A DNA stretch of 54,818 nt from Ruminococcaceae bacterium UBA1741 (GTDB taxonomy: Bacteria > Bacillota > Clostridia > Oscillospirales > Acutalibacteraceae). Shown here piece by piece: positions 16,215 to 25,005 of the stretch; position 1 is the stretch's first letter, and the number at the start of each line of letters is the position of its first letter. The DNA is taken from NCBI GenBank assembly GCA_002315685.1, contig DCHX01000006.1, forward strand, positions 1-54,818, in the 5' to 3' direction. The position numbers were made by a program, and so were the translations under genes. The notes beneath the pieces are model-generated. The model searched no databases, was not told the origin of the DNA, and saw only the letters and a program-made list of their open reading frames with translations.

Positions 16215-18592
16215 ATGTACTTGATTACATAAAGGATAATATCACATATCTTGACGGCGGAACGGGCACTATGCTTCAAGAAAAAGGTCTTAAATCGGGC
16301 GAGCCGACTGAGCTTTGGAATATTTCGCACAAGCAGGATATTATCGAGCTTCACAAATCTTATTTTGATGCAGGTTCAAATATTATTACCACTAATACCT
16401 TCGGGGTAAATTCTCTTAAATATGATGATAAAACATTAAACGAGTTGATTGTATCTGCGGTTGATAATGCAAACACGGCATTAAAGCTTTCAAAAAACAA
16501 GCAACAAAAATTTATAGCATTCGATTTAGGTCCTACGGGAAGACTATTAAAACCGTTAGGCGACCTTGATTTTGAAGATGCGGTTGAGATTTTTGCTGAA
16601 AATGTCCGTATTGCAAATAAGCTTAAAATAGATTTGTTTGTAATTGAAACTATGAATGATTCGCTTGAAACAAAGGCCGCCGTTTTAGCGGTTAAAGAGA
16701 ATTCAAACCTACCTGTTTTTGTTTATAACGCTTACAGCGAAAACGAAAAGCTTATGACCGGCGCTACACCCGAGGTTATGGTAAGTATGCTCGAAGGGCT
16801 CGGGGTTGATGTAATAGGTGTAAACTGTTCATTAGGTCCTAATAAGCTTAAAAATGTAATTAAGCGGATTTTGAATGTTTCTTCCGTGCCGATAGCCTTC
16901 AAACCAAATGCCGGACTTCCCGAGGATATAAACGGCAAAACCGTGTTTAATGTTTCGCCCGAAGAATTTTCGGCGGTTATTGCCGATACCGTAAAATGCG
17001 GTGTCGGGCTTGTGGGCGGTTGTTGCGGTACTACTCCCGAATATATTAAATGTCTTAAAGAAAAAACAAAAGACCTTAAAAAAATAAAAGAAACCGAAAA
17101 AGATATTACCGTTGTTTCATCTTATATGTCGGCGGTAACCTTTTCGGACAGTCCGATTTTAATAGGCGAAAGAATAAATCCTACGGGTAAAAAACGCTTT
17201 AAGCAGGCACTTATTGAAAACGATATAGGCTATATTTTGAACGAGGGTATAAACCAGCAGGAAAAGGGCTGCCATATTCTTGATGTTAATGTAGGTATCC
17301 CCGATATTGACGAGCAAGAAATGTTGCCTAAAACCGTTACGGCACTTCAAGAGGTTTGCACTGTCCCTTTGCAGATTGACACCTCTAACCCTGTCGCTAT
17401 GGAAAAGGCTATGCGTATATATAACGGAAAGCCTATGATAAATTCGGTAAACGGCAAGAAAGAAAGTATGGAGGCGATATTCCCTCTTGCTGAAAAATAC
17501 GGCGGTGTTATTGTTGCGCTTACTCTTGACGAAAACGGTATTCCCGAAAAAGCCGAAGACCGATTCAGTATTGCCGAAAAAATACTTAAAACTGCCGAAA
17601 GCTACGGCATTTCTAAAAAGGATATTGTTTTTGATACACTTGCTATGACAATATCCACAAATAAAAACAGCGCAAACGAAACAATAAAATCGCTTAAAAT
17701 GATTAGGGAAAAATTAGGCTGTCATACCTCGCTCGGTGTTTCGAATATTTCGTTCGGACTTCCGAAAAGAGATTTTGTAAACGGCGCTTTCTTTGCTATG
17801 GCACTTGAAAACGGACTTTCGGCGGCAATTATGAATCCGTTTTCCGCCGAAATGATGAAGTCTTATAAAACATATTTGCTTTTAAGAGGAAAGGACGAAA
17901 ACTGCCTAAATTATATCGAGTTTGCTCAAAATGCCGAAGAAATGTCGGTTAAGGATACAAAAATCAAAACCGATTCCTCAAAGGATATTTCACTTCAATA
18001 TGCTATTATAAAGGGCTTAAAGGCTGATGCGGGTAGGATAACCGCCGAGCGAATAAAGAGTGAAAATCCGCTTGATATTGTAAATTGCGACATTATCCCC
18101 GCACTTGATAATGTGGGCAGAGATTTCGAAAACAAAAAAGTATTTTTGCCTCAGCTTTTAATGAGCGCCGAGGCTTCAAAATCCGCTTTTGAGGTTATTA
18201 AATCCGAGTTTTGTGCCAACAACTCAACTAAATGCACCGTGGTTATTGCAACCGTTAAGGGCGATATTCACGACATAGGCAAAAATATTGTTAAATTGTT
18301 GCTCGAAAACTACGGATTTAGGGTTGTTGACCTCGGAAAAGATGTTCCGCCCTGCGATATTTTAGAGGCAGTGCTGAAAGAAAAAGCACCCGTTTTGGGA
18401 CTTAGCGCCTTAATGACCACAACCGTACCCGCTATGGAGGAAACCATAAAAATCATTCACGAAAAGGCTCCGTTTTGCAAGGTTGTTGTAGGCGGTGCGG
18501 TGCTTAATCCCGAATACGCAGAAAAAATCGGAGCAGATAAATACTCAAAGGATGCTATGGAAACCGTTCGGTTTGCCGAGCAGTTTAATTAG
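16211..18592 (+). CDS. metH: Cobalamin-dependent methionine synthase, without activation domain
   Basis: The product is 793 residues in four modules: homocysteine methyltransferase (about 1-290) with zinc cysteines in VNCSLGP (about 206) and GGCCGTTPEY (about 271-272); a pterin-binding domain starting ILIGERINPTGKKRF (about 316) to about 570; a cobalamin cap (about 590-665); and a cobalamin-binding Rossmann domain with the base-off motif GDIHDIGKN (about 683-691) and GLSALMTTT. It transfers methyl from methyl-THF to homocysteine. E. coli MetH is about 1227 residues because of the extra activation domain, here encoded by the preceding gene. No B12 riboswitch is visible in front of the operon. 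Confidence 0.95.
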   Translation: MNVLDYIKDNITYLDGGTGTMLQEKGLKSGEPTELWNISHKQDIIELHKSYFDAGSNIITTNTFGVNSLKYDDKTLNELIVSAVDNANTALKLSKNKQQKFIAFDLGPTGRLLKPLGDLDFEDAVEIFAENVRIANKLKIDLFVIETMNDSLETKAAVLAVKENSNLPVFVYNAYSENEKLMTGATPEVMVSMLEGLGVDVIGVNCSLGPNKLKNVIKRILNVSSVPIAFKPNAGLPEDINGKTVFNVSPEEFSAVIADTVKCGVGLVGGCCGTTPEYIKCLKEKTKDLKKIKETEKDITVVSSYMSAVTFSDSPILIGERINPTGKKRFKQALIENDIGYILNEGINQQEKGCHILDVNVGIPDIDEQEMLPKTVTALQEVCTVPLQIDTSNPVAMEKAMRIYNGKPMINSVNGKKESMEAIFPLAEKYGGVIVALTLDENGIPEKAEDRFSIAEKILKTAESYGISKKDIVFDTLAMTISTNKNSANETIKSLKMIREKLGCHTSLGVSNISFGLPKRDFVNGAFFAMALENGLSAAIMNPFSAEMMKSYKTYLLLRGKDENCLNYIEFAQNAEEMSVKDTKIKTDSSKDISLQYAIIKGLKADAGRITAERIKSENPLDIVNCDIIPALDNVGRDFENKKVFLPQLLMSAEASKSAFEVIKSEFCANNSTKCTVVIATVKGDIHDIGKNIVKLLLENYGFRVVDLGKDVPPCDILEAVLKEKAPVLGLSALMTTTVPAMEETIKIIHEKAPFCKVVVGGAVLNPEYAEKIGADKYSKDAMETVRFAEQFN

Positions 18593-18625
18593 AAATTAAA
18601 GGACAGAATATAAGGGGGCGATTTT

Positions 18626-19447
18626 TTGTATCCGTTTTTGCTTAAAAATTTTGACAGCGAATATACTCTTAAAGACAAAAACCTCGTAAAGCTTGACGGG
18701 CTTTGCGGAGATGTTCCCGTTCTTTCGCAAAAAATGCTTTTATCCTGTCGCACGAAACAGCCGTCGGTTATTCAAAACGGAGGATTTCAAGGTGCTTTTC
18801 TAAAAGATGTAATACTTAAAAATCCTTCGGTTTTAGGTAATCAAAGCGGTATTATCGGCTTCCCTTTCAATATTAGAAGCGTTACCGCAAACGAGGACAT
18901 TCCTCTTAGGCAGTCGCCGAGCAAAGAAACACGAAAAAACAAAATGTGGTATATTATAGATGCAAAAGAAGATGCCGTAATTTCCTACGAGCTTAAAGAC
19001 TTAAACGGATTTACGGGCGAAATTCAAAGCTGTATTCTGAAAGACGGCGATATTGTTTTTATACCTCCCGAAACAAGATACTCTATCGGCAAGGGAATTA
19101 CCTTTGTTGAGTTTGAGTTTGTGCTGAATGATAACCTGTCGGAATTTTACATTTTGTCCGCCGAGGAAACATTTGAAACGGCACAGGATATTACGATTTT
19201 TCCGTTCGGTGTAGTTAGAAATCTGTCAAGCGAAAACGGATTTATTTCAGACATGTTAAAGTTTAACGGAAAAGCGGGACTTTGCGAGGAAAACAGTTTT
19301 TTGTCTGTCGTGGTTTTAAGCGGAAGTGTTTCGCTTTCCTATTCGGACGGCAGTATGAAAATCGGCGAAATGCAAAGCGTTTTCGTCCCTGCAAAAACCC
19401 GTATTGAGCTTTTGGGCACTGCCGATATTATTTTATCACACATATAA
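18626..19447 (+). CDS. Degenerate phosphomannose-isomerase-like cupin protein
   Basis: This is a 274-residue protein with two cupin-like halves that follow the bacterial class I mannose-6-phosphate isomerase pattern (KMWYIIDAKEDA, GDIVFIPPETRYSIGKGI). The zinc-binding residues expected there look lost: where family members have QxHP the sequence reads LRQSPSK, and where they have GTVHAIG it reads ETRYSIG, with Tyr for His. It is thus probably not an active isomerase and may be a sugar-binding or regulatory relative. The TTG start is supported by AAGGGGGCG 9 bp upstream. It follows metH by 33 bp and is the last gene before a strong terminator. Family alignment is from memory. Confidence 0.6.
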   Translation: MYPFLLKNFDSEYTLKDKNLVKLDGLCGDVPVLSQKMLLSCRTKQPSVIQNGGFQGAFLKDVILKNPSVLGNQSGIIGFPFNIRSVTANEDIPLRQSPSKETRKNKMWYIIDAKEDAVISYELKDLNGFTGEIQSCILKDGDIVFIPPETRYSIGKGITFVEFEFVLNDNLSEFYILSAEETFETAQDITIFPFGVVRNLSSENGFISDMLKFNGKAGLCEENSFLSVVVLSGSVSLSYSDGSMKIGEMQSVFVPAKTRIELLGTADIILSHI

Positions 19448-19451
19448 ATGA

Positions 19452-19485
19452 AAAAACACACGAGAACCGTCCCGTGTGTTTTTTT
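19452..19485. terminator. Bidirectional intrinsic terminator
   Basis: An 11-bp perfect stem (AAAAACACACG at 19452-19462 with CGTGTGTTTTT at 19473-19483) has a 10-nt loop, with T runs in both directions. It ends the methionine operon and the converging methyltransferase genes; the methyltransferase stop codon sits at its right edge. Confidence 0.85.
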
Positions 19486-20551
19486 ACATCTTCTTAAAAA
19501 CAAGTTTATGTTCATACTGAATACGTTTTTGTGCCATAGACTGACATTCTAATTGTCGAATATCATCAGCCACTAAGTTCCAACCATTCTCACAAAATAT
19601 TCGATACAGCCATTCAACAAAAGATACTTTTGATTTGTTTCTATGTGTATCTGCTACAGTCATACAAAAGTATCCGCCTTCTTTAACAAGCGAAAATATA
19701 TGTTTATAAACCAATTCCATTTCGTTAAAAAAGTCTTCAACCGCATTTGAACGATTTCTCTTTGTTCGAGAACCTGTTTCTTCTTCAGATTTTTTGTTTA
19801 CATCCCATCCAAACCAATAATACACCAAGCGGTTATATTTTACGAAATCAACCGCAAAGGGATACGGGGGTGAAGTGATTACTAAATCAAATTGCTCGTT
19901 AGGCGAATAATCGATAATATTTGATAATTGTATAGAAACATTACCAACTCTATTTGGCAAAGCTGAAACCAGTTCAATATAGCTTTTTTTCAAAGCATAA
20001 TATTTATTACGAAACACTTTTAAAGCATCGCCCGTATATTTTTTGTTTGGCAGAACATTATCGGCAATATATCCATTGTTCCAAATACTTCTTTTATTAG
20101 AAACGGTTTTTAATATTGATGACAACAAAACTTCAAAGACATTCCTATAATCATTAGATTTAATTTTAGAAATTAAAAAAAACAATTTATCTATAACTTC
20201 ACTCACATCTTTAGTATACCATACTTCTTTGTCCGGAAACGAAACAGTTGTATATTCCGTAAGTGTAGTAAAATCCTCTATTATTTCGTCGAAAATACAA
20301 TCTAATTCACGAATATCAGGAATAAAGGTCTTTGCCAAAGAAATTTTAACAGCAATATTGTTCATATCAACGCCAACTGCATCACGCCCATTTAGCAATG
20401 CTTCTAATAATGTCGTGCCACTACCACAAAACGGGTCGAGTATTTTTTGACCCGTCTTAGAATATTGCAACATAAAGTCTTTTGGTATACTTGGAATAAA
20501 TTTTGCGTGATATGGATGTATGCCGTGAGTACAGTAATTATTTGACTTCAT
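19484..20551 (-). CDS. Site-specific DNA methyltransferase (second of the pair)
   Basis: The product is 355 residues with the SAM-binding motif ILDPFCGSGTT (37-47) and the catalytic TSPPYP (226-231), typical of N6-adenine/N4-cytosine methyltransferases. The N-terminus GIHPYHAKFIPSIP is also common in this group. About 180 residues lie between the two motifs and may contain target recognition. The start at 20551 overlaps the upstream methyltransferase by 14 bp; a longer frame to 20596 would overlap more. Base composition is more AT-rich than the flanking genes. With its partner and the endonuclease it forms one leftward operon. Recognition sequence unknown. Confidence 0.85.
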   Translation of the reverse strand: MKSNNYCTHGIHPYHAKFIPSIPKDFMLQYSKTGQKILDPFCGSGTTLLEALLNGRDAVGVDMNNIAVKISLAKTFIPDIRELDCIFDEIIEDFTTLTEYTTVSFPDKEVWYTKDVSEVIDKLFFLISKIKSNDYRNVFEVLLSSILKTVSNKRSIWNNGYIADNVLPNKKYTGDALKVFRNKYYALKKSYIELVSALPNRVGNVSIQLSNIIDYSPNEQFDLVITSPPYPFAVDFVKYNRLVYYWFGWDVNKKSEEETGSRTKRNRSNAVEDFFNEMELVYKHIFSLVKEGGYFCMTVADTHRNKSKVSFVEWLYRIFCENGWNLVADDIRQLECQSMAQKRIQYEHKLVFKKM

Positions 20552-21326
20552 TTTTTTTAAACACCAAGCAATAGTGATGATGGATATTAGGTACAAACGT
20601 TGATGGGAATCCCCATATCCCTAATTTTTTATCTTCTTGTAACCAAATTCTTTCACCACAGAATTTCCATTTCTTTTCAAGTTTTTTTACAATATCCCAA
20701 GCCAGCGTAATATATTCGCCATTATCATTTCGAAAGTTTTGAATTACTATAACCATATATTTACCTGGCTTAAGTTTTGAATAACAAGAGTTGAATATTT
20801 TGGCAAGTTCACCTAAAAACACATCATAATCATTAATATTACTTAAATCATTATCAAAGTTAGAGTATGTTAACTGCAATCCCTTTTTTTCTCTATCGGA
20901 ATGCTGAGAATCGCTATTACCCCTTTTTTTGCTTAGTATATTCCAATATGGCGGTGATGTCATGATAAAATCAATAGTATCCTTTGAAATGGATTTGATT
21001 TTTTCGCGTACATCACCATTGAAAATTTTAGCTTTCTCTGAACAACGAGATTTGCAAATCTCATAAAAATAAGGATTTAATTCTATTCCTACACCTTGTC
21101 TATTGTTTCGCTCGGCCGATACTATGGTAGAACCAACTCCGAGAAAAGGGTCAAACACTACGTCGTTTTCATTTGTAAAAAACTTAATAAATTCATCCAC
21201 CAACTCTTCCGGATATTTAGCGGGATGTTTTATTTCGTTTTTTCCTCTTGATTTGCTACTTACTTTAAACCAACTTTTTGTAAACTGTATCCATTCTTTC
21301 CCAGTTAAATTGTTCAGCCTTGCCAC
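20538..21326 (-). CDS. Site-specific DNA methyltransferase (first of the pair)
   Basis: The product is 262 residues with motif I FDPFLGVGST (about 58-67), GIELNPYFYE (about 80-89), and catalytic TSPPYW (123-128), followed by a C-terminal region ending in GFPSTFVPNIHHHYCLVFKK. It is an amino-methyltransferase of the N6-adenine/N4-cytosine class. Start codon GTG overlaps the TAG stop of the endonuclease gene by one base (TAGTG), so the genes are coupled. Two different methyltransferases beside one endonuclease suit a type IIS enzyme with a non-palindromic site, where each strand needs its own methylase. Confidence 0.85.
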   Translation of the reverse strand: MARLNNLTGKEWIQFTKSWFKVSSKSRGKNEIKHPAKYPEELVDEFIKFFTNENDVVFDPFLGVGSTIVSAERNNRQGVGIELNPYFYEICKSRCSEKAKIFNGDVREKIKSISKDTIDFIMTSPPYWNILSKKRGNSDSQHSDREKKGLQLTYSNFDNDLSNINDYDVFLGELAKIFNSCYSKLKPGKYMVIVIQNFRNDNGEYITLAWDIVKKLEKKWKFCGERIWLQEDKKLGIWGFPSTFVPNIHHHYCLVFKKNEVK

Positions 21327-23212
21327 TATTCCATCAACCCCAAATCTTTATACACCATTACATACTGCAGATTCATAAACTTTTTACTCCAACGCCAAAA
21401 ATGTGGAACGTCAATTTTGTTAAGCTCTTCACTTCTAATATTCTCCGTTTTACTATATAAATACTTAAGATAATTTTTTATAGCATCAAAAGAAAATGCA
21501 GTTACTATTGTAGGGATTCTCCTTGCTTCACTTATTTCAAATTGTATAGTGCTTAATTTTTCAATGAAACTTTTGCTTAATTCGTTTCCACGGTATCCGC
21601 CATGTTCATCTATTTTAGGCAACGAATTTCCATTTACAACCCAATACCAGACGCCATCAATTTGACCAAAGTTTTTTTCTTTTTGTAATGTGTTTATAAT
21701 ATCATCCGTTTCTTTCCTCTCATCAAATGCACGAACAGCGTTTCCTGCTTTGCATTCAACAATTATTGCTATTTGCTTGTTTTTTGAACCATCACGAATT
21801 TTTGCTTTTAACAATATGTCGCTTAATCTTTTTCCAGTCGAATTTGCTCCATACCATTTAATAGAAAAAATATGAAAATACTTATTTATAAATTCATATA
21901 AAGCTTTTTCGTATGCCGGTCCATTAGAGCCCAACGCTAATGGTCGAAGTTTTTCAAATTCATCATCGATCATTTTATTCTCTTTTACAACACTAATTGG
22001 AGAGTCGTTAAATTTAAGCTCACTTATATTTGAAACGTAATTCGATTCTTCTATATCAAAAAATTCGGTGTACGGATTAATAGACACTTGATTTTCTATA
22101 CTTGAAACATAGATGATTCCTTTTTCGCGTTTTATACACCCCATGTTTTCTAATTCTTTTAAAATATACATTTTGTCGTCATGAGTAATATTTTTATCAA
22201 AAAGGTTGCTTTCATCAATTTGTTTAATGTTATTATAGGAAGCAAAATATAGTGTATATAATATTTTCCCGACTATAGGTGTAATAGTTAGTCCATTGAT
22301 GTGATAATTGCAAAATGCTACTTTTTTTGCAAATTTTAATTCATTAATGTCTTTTTCACCTTTTGAATAATAGTTTTTGTTTCCGGATTTTTGTACGCCA
22401 ACATAACCGGTTTCTTTCAAATATGGCTTCAATTGAAGTGTTGCTCGGTCAAGTTCCTTGCATATTGAATCGAATTTTTCCGATTCAAACAAATTTGAAT
22501 AACAAGTAAAGTCTGAAATATCAGGTTTGATAAACAATGAAAACAATTCTTGTAATTTTTCCTCAGATTCGCTCTTGGAATATAGTACAATTGCTGAAAT
22601 AACTCTTGGATTTATTAATTCGTATCCCAATGACAAATAATGCTTAATTGCTTTCAATGCGATTATGTATGGCCTTACTGTTATACTATACATTTCTAAT
22701 GAATCATAATCCTTAGAAGAATTCCTATATTTAAAATCAAAAATCAATTGTTCCAATGATATTTTTTGGGACATGTAATCTTTTAATCTTTGTGAGACAA
22801 AATGTTTTTTATCTCCACCTGCTTGACTTTTATAATAAGTTGGCAGCAAGCCTAAAAAAGCAAAAAATTCAGTATAGTCTCTGACAGTTTCATTAAAAAC
22901 TTGTTTAAATGTTTTCTTTGAAGAATATTTTAAATTCAACAAAGCAATGGCGTTCTCTTTCGTTGGATTACATAAGCAATCATCATATGCTTTTGATACT
23001 TCGGGGTTAATATGATTTCTTAAATTATTATGATAGGTTGAATGAAATATTTTTAATTTTCCCGCTTTTATTTCTTCAAGCAAAAACAAAAGTCGTAATT
23101 CTTCATAAAAATACGATTCTTTTGTTAAATCAATGCAGTTCAACATGAAATTAAACTCATCAATTCTTATAGAATTATGCGGTAAATGATATTTTTGAAT
23201 TAACTCTGACAT
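21326..23212 (-). CDS. Restriction endonuclease, AlwI/BstNBI-like type IIS candidate
   Basis: This is a 628-residue protein with an N-terminal and central helical, winged-helix-like region and a C-terminal PD-(D/E)XK nuclease core: RLSD (D465), then VECKAG (E486, K488). The length, the nuclease at the C-terminal end, and the segment LKETGYVGVQKSGNKNYYS resemble AlwI/N.BstNBI-family type IIS enzymes, but that assignment is by eye. It is the first gene of the operon, ahead of both methyltransferases, an unusual order since host protection is normally made first. The region is AT-rich. The ribosome binding site (AGGAG) lies directly beside an inverted repeat, which could delay its translation. 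Confidence 0.7.
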   Translation of the reverse strand: MSELIQKYHLPHNSIRIDEFNFMLNCIDLTKESYFYEELRLLFLLEEIKAGKLKIFHSTYHNNLRNHINPEVSKAYDDCLCNPTKENAIALLNLKYSSKKTFKQVFNETVRDYTEFFAFLGLLPTYYKSQAGGDKKHFVSQRLKDYMSQKISLEQLIFDFKYRNSSKDYDSLEMYSITVRPYIIALKAIKHYLSLGYELINPRVISAIVLYSKSESEEKLQELFSLFIKPDISDFTCYSNLFESEKFDSICKELDRATLQLKPYLKETGYVGVQKSGNKNYYSKGEKDINELKFAKKVAFCNYHINGLTITPIVGKILYTLYFASYNNIKQIDESNLFDKNITHDDKMYILKELENMGCIKREKGIIYVSSIENQVSINPYTEFFDIEESNYVSNISELKFNDSPISVVKENKMIDDEFEKLRPLALGSNGPAYEKALYEFINKYFHIFSIKWYGANSTGKRLSDILLKAKIRDGSKNKQIAIIVECKAGNAVRAFDERKETDDIINTLQKEKNFGQIDGVWYWVVNGNSLPKIDEHGGYRGNELSKSFIEKLSTIQFEISEARRIPTIVTAFSFDAIKNYLKYLYSKTENIRSEELNKIDVPHFWRWSKKFMNLQYVMVYKDLGLME

Positions 23213-23221
23213 ATTTTTTCT

Positions 23222-23269
23222 CCTGCTAATACAATATAAAACCCTACGGTACGGTTTTGTTGTGTTAGG
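23222..23269. repeat. Imperfect inverted repeat before the endonuclease gene
   Basis: The arms TAATACAATATAAAACC (23227-23243) and GGTTTTGTTGTGTTA (23253-23267) can pair with small bulges around a 9-nt loop, extended by CCT/AGG at the ends. On the minus strand the hairpin ends at the endonuclease ribosome binding site. It has no T run, so it is not a normal terminator for the decarboxylase gene upstream. It may be an operator, an RNA control hairpin or an island boundary. Confidence 0.5.
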
Positions 23270-23291
23270 ATTTCGTTTTTTGTATCTAAAA

Positions 23292-24743
23292 TTATTTCTT
23301 AAAGCTTTTAATTAAGTCTTCGGCGATTCCGTTAATGTGTTCTACCGTATTGATAATATCCTCAGATGTTGTATTGCCGTTAATCAAGCAAACACGGCAA
23401 CACTTTTTGCCCTTTAATGTGGTAGTAAGGATATAAGCGTAACCCGCATCGTTAATTCTCTTTGAAAGCATATTTGTAAGCTCGTCATATTCGCTTTCGT
23501 CTATACCCTTTGGTGCTAAACGGAAGTTAAGTGCGGCGCAAGAGGGCGGTGCGATAATTTGCCAATAATCCTTTTTATTGAGTTCTTTTTCCATAAGACT
23601 GCAATTAAAGAAAGAGTAATCGACAATATCAGCCAACTTATCGGTGCCGAGAGCTTGAATAGTTGCCCAAAGCTTAACCGCTCTGAACGGACGGGACATT
23701 TCGACACCTCTATCCCAACCGTCTAAATGCTCACTTTGTCTTACATCCTCTAAATATTCGGGGTGTTCGTTAAAGGCATTAACCCACTTATCTCTGTCCT
23801 TTGCGATTACCGTGCTTGACGAATAGGGTTGCAAAGCCCACTTATGCGTATCCCAAGAGAACGAATCGGCAAGCTCCCTACCCTTTGCCAAATTATTATA
23901 AATATCGGAGAAGAGAATAGAACCGCCGTAAGCGCCGTCAATATGGAACCACATATCGTATTTTTCAGCCAACTCTGCAATCTCGCAAAACGGGTCAATC
24001 GAGCCGGTATTAGTTGTACCGCAGGTGCCTACGATTAAGAATGGGCGAAGTCCGGCATTTTTATCCTTTTCCAATTCCGCCTCTAACAAATCCATTCGCA
24101 TCTTAAAGGCATCATCACTCGGAATTACCTTAATTTGGTCGGGGCGAAGTCCCATCATCTTCATACCCTTAACAACCGAGCTATGCGCTTGGTCGGAGGT
24201 GTATGCAACCGCAATAGGTAAATCCTTATTGTGATTAAGCTTATTTTCTCTTGCAGCTATCATTCCCGTAAGGTTAGAAAGCGAGCCACCGCTTGTGAAA
24301 ACGCCGGTAGCTTTTTTGGTGTCAAAGCCTATGCGTTCAGCCATAAACGAAATCAATTTTTCTTCAATAATAGTAGCGGTAGGCGCCATATTATAAGCGG
24401 CGGTATTTATATTATAGATGTCGGCTAAAACCGAGCCTATAATGGAATAAGGCGAAATCGAACAACATACCAACGATAAATAGCGGGGGTGTTGCAAAAG
24501 CGTTTGACATTCAAAGACATTCTTTACCATTTCGTCGGCAACCTCTTTGAAATCTCTGCCCTCTCGGTTAAAGGTAAGGCTCGAAATATATTTTACGGCT
24601 TCTTCATTTCCGAGAGTATTTACCTTTTGGTCGCGCATATTTGCATTTAATTCAATAAAATTGCTCAAATACTTGGCAATTTCTCCGATTTGGTCTTTAT
24701 TAACCTTATCCATTTCTAAATCATATTGTTTTCTGTCTAACAT
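23292..24743 (-). CDS. PLP-dependent aromatic-amino-acid-type decarboxylase
   Basis: The product is 483 residues of the group II pyridoxal-phosphate decarboxylase family. Marks are FTSGGSLSNLTG (phosphate site), TSDQAHSSV, FHIDGAYGGS, the PLP lysine in SWDTHKW (about 301) and the C-terminal ETTLKGKKCCRVCLIN-like region (here TTTLKGKKCCRVC). From memory it resembles gut tryptophan/tyrosine decarboxylases more than glutamate decarboxylase, and would release a trace amine such as tryptamine or tyramine; the substrate is inference. The start at 24743 has GGGAAGGG upstream. It has its own promoter and no transporter gene next to it, unlike many acid-resistance decarboxylases. Confidence 0.8.
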   Translation of the reverse strand: MLDRKQYDLEMDKVNKDQIGEIAKYLSNFIELNANMRDQKVNTLGNEEAVKYISSLTFNREGRDFKEVADEMVKNVFECQTLLQHPRYLSLVCCSISPYSIIGSVLADIYNINTAAYNMAPTATIIEEKLISFMAERIGFDTKKATGVFTSGGSLSNLTGMIAARENKLNHNKDLPIAVAYTSDQAHSSVVKGMKMMGLRPDQIKVIPSDDAFKMRMDLLEAELEKDKNAGLRPFLIVGTCGTTNTGSIDPFCEIAELAEKYDMWFHIDGAYGGSILFSDIYNNLAKGRELADSFSWDTHKWALQPYSSSTVIAKDRDKWVNAFNEHPEYLEDVRQSEHLDGWDRGVEMSRPFRAVKLWATIQALGTDKLADIVDYSFFNCSLMEKELNKKDYWQIIAPPSCAALNFRLAPKGIDESEYDELTNMLSKRINDAGYAYILTTTLKGKKCCRVCLINGNTTSEDIINTVEHINGIAEDLIKSFKK

Positions 24744-24779
24744 AGTCCGAGTCCCTTCCCTATTAAGTATTTTGCACAC

Positions 24780-24808
24780 ATTATAGCACAATATTTTCCT
24801 TTTTTCAA
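24780..24808 (-). promoter_or_regulatory. Promoter of the decarboxylase gene
   Basis: On the minus strand TTGAAA (24808-24803) and TATAAT (24785-24780) are 17 bp apart, about 37 bp before the start codon. Confidence 0.7.
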
Positions 24809-24859
24809 TATCTTCTATATACATAAAATACTATATTTAGGGATTTTTTTAATTTATTC

Positions 24860-24888
24860 TTGACATTTATTTATATGTGTTTTATATT
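24860..24888 (+). promoter_or_regulatory. Promoter of the malate dehydrogenase-malic enzyme operon
   Basis: A perfect TTGACA (24860-24865) and TATATT (24883-24888) have a 17-bp spacer. The 5' leader is about 110 nt, ending in AAGGAGG before ATG 25006; only a weak short hairpin was seen in it. Confidence 0.75.
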
Positions 24889-25005
24889 ACTGTTATAGGT
24901 AAAAAATTACATCCGTTGAGATTTGGAGATACGGGAAATGAGAGGTTTTAATGGATCTTCTTGTTTTTCGTTTTTTTGTTTTTCGGATTTTAAGGAGGAA
25001 AAATT

